Below are positions 1 through 3,571 of a DNA stretch of 6,429 nucleotides, one piece after another. This DNA is from Anaerolineae bacterium. Its GTDB lineage: Bacteria > Chloroflexota > Anaerolineae > E26-bin7. The DNA lies in the NCBI GenBank assembly GCA_029933115.1, contig JAOZOT010000205.1, positions 1 to 6,429 on the forward strand. The letters are read 5' to 3'. Positions within the stretch are counted from its first letter, which is position 1, and the number at the start of each line of letters is the position of its first letter. The notes beneath the pieces are model-generated. The model ran no database searches, had not been told where the DNA came from, and worked only from the letters and a program-made list of their open reading frames with translations. A program made the position numbers and the translations under genes.

Positions 1-1
1 C

Positions 2-1225
2 ACTTTCTACGTCGGCATGTGGAAGGAACGCACGGCCGGCCACATCATGCTGAAGCTGTGGGACGGCAAGACCTGGCGTTGGGTACGCTTCCGTCTGTCG
101 GGCCGCGACCTCCCCACAGGATGGGAGGCCAAAAGCCCGCAGGTGGTGCAAAAAGGGCGGCGCTGGTGGCTGCACACCCCTGTCGAGAAGACATTCCCAA
201 GACCGGAAAAGGCCGAGGAACAAGTCAAGCTCAATCCCGACCTGCGCATCTGCGCGGTAGACTTGAATATCAACGATGCGCCGGCCGTCTGCACCATCGG
301 CCAGGCCGACGGCACGGTAGTCGCCACCCGCTTCATCCGAGGTGGGCGCAGACTGCACGGCCGCAGGAAGAGGTATCTGGGGATGGTCGCACGCAACCGG
401 CGCAAAACGGGCATCATCGCCGCAGGTGAGCAGGACAATGCCGACCTGTGGGCCAAGATAAACGCGCTAGACGAGAACGAGGCCCACCGTGTCGGCCGCC
501 GCATTGTGGAGTTCGCCCTTGAATACGGCGCATCCGTTATCGTCTTCGAGCACCTGGCCAAGTTCCGGCCGCAGAAGGGCAGGTACAGCAAGCGTGGCAA
601 CGAGAAGCGGTCTTGTTGGCTGCGCGGGCGTATCTTCCGCTACACGCGCTACAAGGCGTGGGAGTTCGGCCTCCTCACTTGCCGGGTCAACCCCCGCAAC
701 ACGAGCCGGCGATGCGGCAATCTGCTGCCCGACGGCCGGGTGTGCGGGCATGAAGTGGCCCGCTACGGTGAAGGAGAACCTCCCATCGGCTACCGTCCCG
801 GCGCGCCGCTCTACTTCTGCCCGGCGTGCGGCAGTCGGGGGAACGCCGACCGGAACGCCACCTTGAATATCGGCCACAAGTTCTTTGCCCGTTACGTCCA
901 AGGCACTCATTCGGAAAAGCCTCCGGTCCGCCCACGAGGCGGGTCTCCGAAAGGGGAAGGTGTCCCTCTCCCCCAGGAAGCCGAAAACGTAACGTGGGGA
1001 AGCCCGCATTGCCGAACCCGAAAGGCAAGGGGAGTGTGGACAGGCACGGCACCGCCTGTGTGGAGTTGGATGGTGTGGCATCCACTCCCGATGGTATCCC
1101 TCGCCCACTACGGTCTCAATGGGGTAGCGGTCACGCCGCAATTACTCCGAGCGCCGCTTACGCAGGGGTGCCCGAAGAAGCCGCCGGGCTTTAGCCCGTG
1201 CGGAGTGTCACCAGGCACGCGATGA
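2..1225 (+). CDS. tnpB: TnpB-family RNA-guided nuclease of an IS200/IS605-type element, N-terminus outside the window
   Basis: The frame is open to the left edge. The first in-window Met is at 17, but RuvC-I lies at residue 82 counted from it, whereas TnpB proteins usually have about 190 residues before it. Roughly 100 residues are therefore missing and the Met at 17 is probably internal. Seen (numbering from 17): RuvC-I AVDLNIN (Asp82), RuvC-II VIVFEHLAKF (Glu178), the YKAWEFG...VNPRNTSRRCG stretch that precedes the zinc ribbon, ribbon cysteines C233, C243, C268 and C271, and RuvC-III NADRNATLNI (Asp278). All three acidic catalytic residues are present, so the nuclease looks intact. Family knowledge: TnpB cuts DNA guided by an omega RNA from its own 3' end and promotes element retention; it acts with or without a TnpA transposase. 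Odd points: the first zinc knuckle is expanded (nine residues between the cysteines instead of two). About 105 codons beyond residue 296 read through the presumed omega RNA region, and the stop (1223-1225) lies past the element end. That tail is Pro/Gly-rich and unlike a folded domain. Confidence 0.93.
   Translation, partial: TFYVGMWKERTAGHIMLKLWDGKTWRWVRFRLSGRDLPTGWEAKSPQVVQKGRRWWLHTPVEKTFPRPEKAEEQVKLNPDLRICAVDLNINDAPAVCTIGQADGTVVATRFIRGGRRLHGRRKRYLGMVARNRRKTGIIAAGEQDNADLWAKINALDENEAHRVGRRIVEFALEYGASVIVFEHLAKFRPQKGRYSKRGNEKRSCWLRGRIFRYTRYKAWEFGLLTCRVNPRNTSRRCGNLLPDGRVCGHEVARYGEGEPPIGYRPGAPLYFCPACGSRGNADRNATLNIGHKFFARYVQGTHSEKPPVRPRGGSPKGEGVPLPQEAENVTWGSPHCRTRKARGVWTGTAPPVWSWMVWHPLPMVSLAHYGLNGVAVTPQLLRAPLTQGCPKKPPGFSPCGVSPGTR
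905..1211 (+). ncRNA. Presumed omega (re)RNA scaffold overlapping the 3' end of tnpB
   Basis: In this family the guide RNA scaffold is transcribed from the 3' end of tnpB to the right end of the element and continues into flanking DNA, which supplies the guide. Here the stretch after the RuvC-III codons is rich in hairpins: TTGCC/GGCAA near 1010-1030, ACAGGC/GCCTGT near 1038-1060, and the terminal hairpin at 1181-1203 with a TTTA loop followed by GGAGTGTCA. A short CTTTAG-type loop just before the guide resembles characterised TnpB scaffolds. The guide would start at about 1210-1213 (AGGCACGCGATGAGG...). The 5' limit is only set by where the protein domain ends; mature ends are unknown. Confidence 0.5.
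1181..1203 (+). repeat. Right-end hairpin of the IS element with a single bulged T
   Basis: CCGCCGGGC (1181-1189) pairs with GCCCG-T-GCGG (1194-1203), giving nine base pairs around a TTTA loop with T1199 unpaired. Subterminal imperfect hairpins with an unpaired base are the structures that TnpA transposases of IS200/IS605 elements bind, and the same bases form the last helix of the omega RNA. On the minus strand the loop supplies the TAA stop (1193-1191) of the truncated exonuclease gene. Confidence 0.75.
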
Positions 1226-2486
1226 GGTAACCTAGCAAAAAGCCAAATGACGCCGCTATAAGCATGAACACCAACGGGATAAGAGTTGCCGATATGCCAA
1301 TTCCCCGCTCGAAAGCCTCACATACCTGCTCGGCCATCTGGACTTGCTCTTCACGGGGCTCGTATTTGTCGCCCAGCGCCAGATGCAGCTTGCCGTCCCG
1401 GCGATAATAGCCCAGCACTCGCCGGCGGTCGAAGGGCACACCGGCCTGGGGCGGGGGCGGCGGTGGGGCCGTGGAAACCAGCGCCTTGATGTCCAATGGC
1501 TCGCTGCCGGCCGTCACTCCAGGCCGTGTGATCGGGTTGGACAGCAGGCATCGCTCTTTCGGCAGCAGCCGCAGCCACTCGCTCAGGAAAGGTGTATCGA
1601 GCCCATTCAGGTCATCCACCAGGCGTTGGAAGACGTACCAGGTGACGATCACGTCGTAACGGGCATCGTGGTACGTTTTGCCCTGCGCCTCGAAACGGCG
1701 CAGCAAATCCTGAAACACGGGTTGGGATTCGTGGTCGGCGGGCAGCAACTCGTCACGCAACGACTCCAGGCGGTGGGCAGGGAAAGCCGGGTACAGCAAC
1801 ACTGCCAGCTCCAGCGTATCCAGCACGGGGTTGGGGATGTCCCCTTGCCTGCACCGCACTTCTGAAGCGTAACGCACAAAACGGGAGTCGAATCGCCCAT
1901 TGTGGGCCACCAGCGGCAGGTCGCCGACGAACCGGCGAAAGTCGGCGATGGCCTGCTCCAACGGCACGGCCTGGGCAAACTCTTCTTCGGTAACGTGTGT
2001 TTTCTTCTGAATGACGAGGGGAATGTCGCGGTCGAGTTGGGCGTAGCGATAGAAAGTGGCCTGTTGGGGATCGGGCTGCCCATCGGTGATCTTCAGGGCC
2101 GCAATTTGATAGATGTCAGCTCTCTGATAGTTCAGTCCTGTGGTCTCGATGTCGAAGACAACATAAGAGGATAGATCGGTGAGGGGCAACTGACCGGTGG
2201 GGAGTATCTCGTATTTCGGCTTGCGGCGCGGTTGCGCCTTCTCTGTCTTTGGCGCTTCAACCTCCACATCTCCCGCCGCCTCGACGATGCTACGCAGGGC
2301 GTAGCGACCGCCTGCAATGGGGAAGAAGACATCGCGGTGGGATAGCACCTTTCTGATGCTGGGTGTGCTGGACTGGAAGCCGCGCCGGCGAAGTTCGATT
2401 TCGAGGTCGTCGGGGGTCAGGCCCTCAGGGTGCTCTTTGAGGATGCGTTGGATTTCCTGACCGAGACGGGAATTGGGGCCTAGCAT
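1191..2486 (-). CDS. Winged-helix / DEDDh 3'-5' exonuclease with a truncated DinG-type helicase and a hydrophobic tail
   Basis: The start is taken at the ATG at 2486 because GAGGAGT lies 4-5 bases before it; upstream ATGs at 2504 and 2531 lack such a site. This gives 431 residues. Residues about 8-66 look like a winged-helix domain (QRILKEHPEGLTPDDLEIE ... IAGGRYALR). Residues about 107-296 are a complete DEDDh exonuclease: Exo I FDIETTG (Asp112, Glu114), Exo II VAHNGRFD (Asp200), Exo III YHDARYD (His273, Asp278). After a linker with six prolines (341-346), EPREEQVQMAEQ...AFERG (375-395) matches the start of a DinG/XPD helicase, just before where Walker A should come. Helicase similarity then ceases; 30 residues encode one hydrophobic helix and the last six (VTLRTG) come from the IS right end. 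Intact exonuclease-DinG proteins usually run to roughly 900 residues, so the helicase is lost. The exonuclease could still be active, possibly membrane-anchored; equally this may be a decaying gene. Confidence 0.8.
   Translation of the reverse strand: MLGPNSRLGQEIQRILKEHPEGLTPDDLEIELRRRGFQSSTPSIRKVLSHRDVFFPIAGGRYALRSIVEAAGDVEVEAPKTEKAQPRRKPKYEILPTGQLPLTDLSSYVVFDIETTGLNYQRADIYQIAALKITDGQPDPQQATFYRYAQLDRDIPLVIQKKTHVTEEEFAQAVPLEQAIADFRRFVGDLPLVAHNGRFDSRFVRYASEVRCRQGDIPNPVLDTLELAVLLYPAFPAHRLESLRDELLPADHESQPVFQDLLRRFEAQGKTYHDARYDVIVTWYVFQRLVDDLNGLDTPFLSEWLRLLPKERCLLSNPITRPGVTAGSEPLDIKALVSTAPPPPPPQAGVPFDRRRVLGYYRRDGKLHLALGDKYEPREEQVQMAEQVCEAFERGIGISATLIPLVFMLIAASFGFLLGYLIACLVTLRTG
1212..1301. other. 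Orphan 90-bp segment between the IS end and the helicase breakpoint
   Basis: Read on the minus strand in frame with the exonuclease gene, it encodes IGISATLIPLVFMLIAAS followed by FGFLLGYLIACL, one strong membrane helix with no resemblance to the Walker A region expected after FERG in a DinG helicase. Read on the plus strand from its left end it would be the guide portion of the TnpB omega RNA. It is probably a fragment of another gene joined by rearrangement. Its source is not recognised. Confidence 0.5.
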
Positions 2487-2490
2487 GGAC

Positions 2491-2497
2491 ACTCCTC
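2491..2497 (-). promoter_or_regulatory. Shine-Dalgarno site deciding the exonuclease start
   Basis: The minus strand reads GAGGAGT four bases before the ATG at 2486. Neither the ATG at 2504 nor the one at 2531 has a comparable purine-rich match, so the 431-residue product is preferred over the 446-residue one. Confidence 0.65.
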
Positions 2498-2563
2498 GCT
2501 TCATTCGCCGAGGTAAGTGCACTTCTAGCAAGTGGCTGACCTGGCTCTTCCCGACCGAGAAAC

Positions 2564-2573
2564 TTTGTACAAA
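2564..2573. repeat. Perfect 10-bp palindrome TTTGTACAAA
   Basis: A perfect palindrome just downstream of the presumed exonuclease start of transcription, where a repressor dimer could bind. A split version, TTGTA (2756-2760) and TACAA (2778-2782) separated by 17 bp, occurs downstream of the small RNA terminator. No regulator is encoded nearby that would identify the site. Confidence 0.3.
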
Positions 2574-2587
2574 AGCGAACTTTAGAC

Positions 2588-2596
2588 ATCATATCA
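2588..2596 (-). promoter_or_regulatory. Candidate extended -10 promoter for the exonuclease gene
   Basis: On the minus strand TGATATGAT matches an extended -10 (TGnTATAAT) with one mismatch. No good -35 lies 17 bases upstream. Transcription would start near 2581, leaving a leader of about 95 nt that contains the palindrome TTTGTACAAA (2564-2573). Confidence 0.35.
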
Positions 2597-2600
2597 GTAG

Positions 2601-2625
2601 GTGCAAAAGCCGCTCCCGTTTGCAC
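2601..2625. promoter_or_regulatory. Dyad GTGCAAA-N11-TTTGCAC overlapping the -35 of the rightward promoter
   Basis: Perfect 7-bp arms at 2601-2607 and 2619-2625, centres 18 bp apart, lie between the divergent -10 elements. The right arm contains the -35 (TTGCAC) of the rightward promoter. A second, interleaved dyad GCCGCT (2609-2614) / AGCGGC (2630-2635) covers the same spacer. The position suits an operator controlling both directions, though the half-site may partly reflect promoter constraint. Confidence 0.35.
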
Positions 2626-2649
2626 AGAAAGCGGCCTGTATGGTATAAT
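2620..2649 (+). promoter_or_regulatory. Strong sigma70-type promoter with extended -10
   Basis: TTGCAC (2620-2625), an 18-bp spacer, then TGG-TATAAT (2641-2649): a consensus -10 preceded by the TG of an extended -10. Start of transcription is expected near 2656. The only thing immediately downstream is the two-hairpin stretch ended by a terminator at 2698-2736, so the promoter seems dedicated to a short RNA. Confidence 0.7.
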
Positions 2650-2655
2650 GCCAAC

Positions 2656-2738
2656 GAGCCTTACTTCCTGGGCATCGCAGGAAGTGGGCCTAAATTTGGG
2701 ATCTCACAGAGCTGGCACTCTGTTGATCCCCTTTTTAT
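2656..2738 (+). ncRNA. Candidate standalone small RNA, about 83 nt, family not recognised
   Basis: Bounded by a strong promoter and an intrinsic terminator. The first hairpin is ACTTCCTG (2663-2670) / CAGGAAGT (2678-2685) with loop GGCATCG, extendable by GCC/GGC outside a small internal loop. A short unpaired AU-rich link (about 2690-2697, CTAAATTT) follows, then the terminator hairpin. No convincing coding frame with a ribosome site lies within it. It matches none of 6S, 4.5S/SRP, tmRNA or RNase P as I know their conserved cores, and no gene follows directly that it could regulate in cis as a riboswitch. Alternative: an orphaned leader attenuator whose gene has been lost. Confidence 0.55.
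2698..2736 (+). terminator. Intrinsic terminator of the small RNA
   Basis: GGGATC (2698-2703) pairs with GATCCC (2725-2730) and ACAGAG (2706-2711) with CTCTGT (2718-2723) around loop CTGGCA, with a small TC/T internal loop. A T-run (CTTTTTATTT) follows immediately. Twelve base pairs plus T-run make this a convincing Rho-independent terminator. Confidence 0.78.
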
Positions 2739-2892
2739 TTGTGCTGAAGGGCGATTTGTACAATTCTGCCAGTATTATACAAGGCAATGCCTTTTATGGC
2801 AAGTCGTTTACTCCACTCGGGAATCGCGGAGCAACCGATAGCCTGCCGTTCTCCGAAGAGACCGAGAGGAGAGCCGCTAAATCGTAAAGGTC

Positions 2893-3177
2893 CTACCTCT
2901 CAGCTTTGAGACGATGCCGGAACACTTGGCAAAGACAACCGTGGCTTCCCCGTCTCCGTGCAAAAGTCCGGTCGTAGGGCCACCGAATAGCGGCCCCTGC
3001 CCCGCCCGAATCCCTCGTTATAGACCGGCTTGCGCCCGTTGCCAAAGTCAGCGCTCACATCCCAGGCCAGCTTCCCCCAACCCAGTCCCGCTCTAAATCG
3101 TCTCACCAACTCCAAGAAGCACCGATGCTCGTACAGCTCCCGGCAGCCGCTGCACTTGAGGAGCACCTGAGAGGTAG
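2893..3177. repeat. 11-bp perfect inverted repeats bounding a 285-bp segment
   Basis: CTACCTCTCAG at 2893-2903 and CTGAGAGGTAG at 3167-3177 are exact inverted copies. The geometry resembles a small non-autonomous element with terminal inverted repeats, but I see no target-site duplication and no transposase, and the similarity does not extend inward. Chance is not excluded. Confidence 0.25.
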
Positions 3178-3271
3178 CCGGATAAAAGGCGCCGGTATTA
3201 GAAAAAGCTGCACATGACGTGAGCCATAACCCAGAAGAGCAACCAAGCTGCAGCCGGCAAAGGGGCACAAC

Positions 3272-3350
3272 GAGAGGGGGTGCCTCTCAACGCCGGTGTT
3301 CGGAAAACACTGTTGGCGGTCAGGTCGCGAAGTGTGCGTCTCACCTGACC
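3272..3350 (+). other. Cluster of three consecutive hairpins upstream of the operon promoter
   Basis: In order: GAGAGG (3272-3277) / CCTCTC (3283-3288) with a 5-nt loop; GTGTT (3296-3300) / AACAC (3306-3310) inside CGCC (3291-3294) / GGCG (3315-3318); and GGTCAGGT (3318-3325) / ACCTGACC (3343-3350) with a 17-nt spacer. No T-run follows, so this is not an intrinsic terminator. It could be part of a structured RNA, an operator (the 8-bp arms at 3318-3350 sit 54 bp before the -35), or the relic of a mobile-element end. Confidence 0.35.
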
Positions 3351-3403
3351 ACTTATACCCTCTCTGGCCGGGGCGGCGACACCTATAGGGGTATCTGGTG
3401 GAC

Positions 3404-3432
3404 TTGCCTTAGAAGGTATTGGATAGTATAAT
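3404..3432 (+). promoter_or_regulatory. Sigma70-type promoter of the two-ATPase operon
   Basis: TTGCCT (3404-3409), a 17-bp spacer and TATAAT (3427-3432). Start of transcription is expected near 3439, giving a leader of about 129 nt before the ATG at 3568. All downstream genes are overlapping, so one transcript is likely. Confidence 0.68.
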
Positions 3433-3463
3433 TGTAAAGACCCGGCTATGGCATCAAAGACCT

Positions 3464-3571
3464 TTGAACACGGTTGTAGAGGAACTCAGACTGAAGGGCT
3501 TCATAGCCATTCCCTCCCTTGATAGCGTAAAGCTGGAGTACTTTCCTGCTCAACAGGGAGGCCCTGGATGA
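3464..3571 (+). CDS. Possible 35-residue leader peptide coupled to the membrane protein
   Basis: From TTG at 3464 a frame runs to TGA at 3569-3571, overlapping the next start as ATGA. The product (MNTVVEELRLKGFIAIPS then LDSVKLEYFPAQQGGPG) has an ordinary protein composition, and the same ATGA coupling links the next two genes. Against it: the start is TTG with only a weak upstream AAAGA. The open frame extends back to 3413 without a better start, so it could instead be the end of a larger gene lost by deletion. A competing 24-codon frame starts at ATG 3448 but looks less protein-like. I do not recognise a family. Confidence 0.35.
   Translation: MNTVVEELRLKGFIAIPSLDSVKLEYFPAQQGGPG
3556..3561 (+). 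promoter_or_regulatory. Shine-Dalgarno site of the membrane P-loop protein
   Basis: GGGAGG ends six bases before the ATG at 3568, preceded by CA. It is a strong site and fixes this start, which also gives an N-terminus leading directly into a basic stretch and the first membrane helix. Confidence 0.75.

Larger units (their letters stand above)
1..1211 (+). mobile_element. Right-hand part of an IS200/IS605 (IS1341-like) element; left end outside the window
   Basis: The element is inferred from tnpB followed by a GC-rich structured 3' region and a terminal bulged hairpin at 1181-1203, ending in AGTGTCACC. Elements of this family have no terminal inverted repeats and make no target duplication, so the right boundary is placed just after the hairpin, at about 1205-1212. 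The exact base cannot be fixed without the left end or an empty site. Whether a tnpA gene exists to the left cannot be seen. The element sits directly beside the truncated end of the minus-strand exonuclease gene, whose stop codon lies inside the hairpin. Confidence 0.75.
2739..3403. other. Intergenic stretch without a supported gene
   Basis: About 665 bp between the small RNA terminator and the operon promoter. It contains a weak small hairpin AAGGC/GCCTT (2781-2793), an 11-bp inverted repeat pair bounding 2893-3177, and the hairpin cluster at 3272-3350. A minus-strand open frame from a GTG at 3268 to 2900 (122 codons, including KCSGCRELYEHRC) lacks a ribosome site and matches no family I know. 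Shifting frame near 2960 would extend it with FAKCSGIVSKLRG, so a decayed gene is possible but unproven. The stretch may be remnants of earlier insertions. Confidence 0.4.

Noticed and set aside
467..1141. 224-codon minus-strand frame opposite tnpB
   Set aside because: It mirrors the tnpB coding sequence; the plus frame has all RuvC and zinc motifs, while this one shows no family signature and reflects GC-rich codon structure.
17..1225. Reading the RuvC protein as a Cas12 effector
   Set aside because: No CRISPR repeats or cas genes are visible. The IS right-end hairpin and short RuvC/zinc layout fit TnpB.
1344..1865. 173-codon plus-strand frame opposite the exonuclease gene
   Set aside because: Gln/Val/Arg-rich mirror of the exonuclease domain, with no motifs and no ribosome site.
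2648..2887. 79-codon plus-strand frame starting at ATG 2648
   Set aside because: Its start codon overlaps the -10 hexamer (2644-2649), and the frame runs through the intrinsic terminator, so it would not be transcribed from the start.
2940..2990. Resemblance of GCAAAAGTCCGGTCGTAGGGCC to the RNase P RNA core
   Set aside because: The conserved GAGGAAAGTCC context and partner helices are absent.
2900..3268. 122-codon minus-strand frame from a GTG, with a KCSGC motif
   Set aside because: No ribosome site, no recognisable domain, and an Arg/Gly/Ser composition typical of non-coding GC-rich DNA. Mentioned only as a possible decayed gene within the intergenic entry.
3318..3350. GGTCAGGT/ACCTGACC hairpin as an intrinsic terminator
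   Set aside because: No T-run follows (ACTTATACCC) and the loop is 17 nt.
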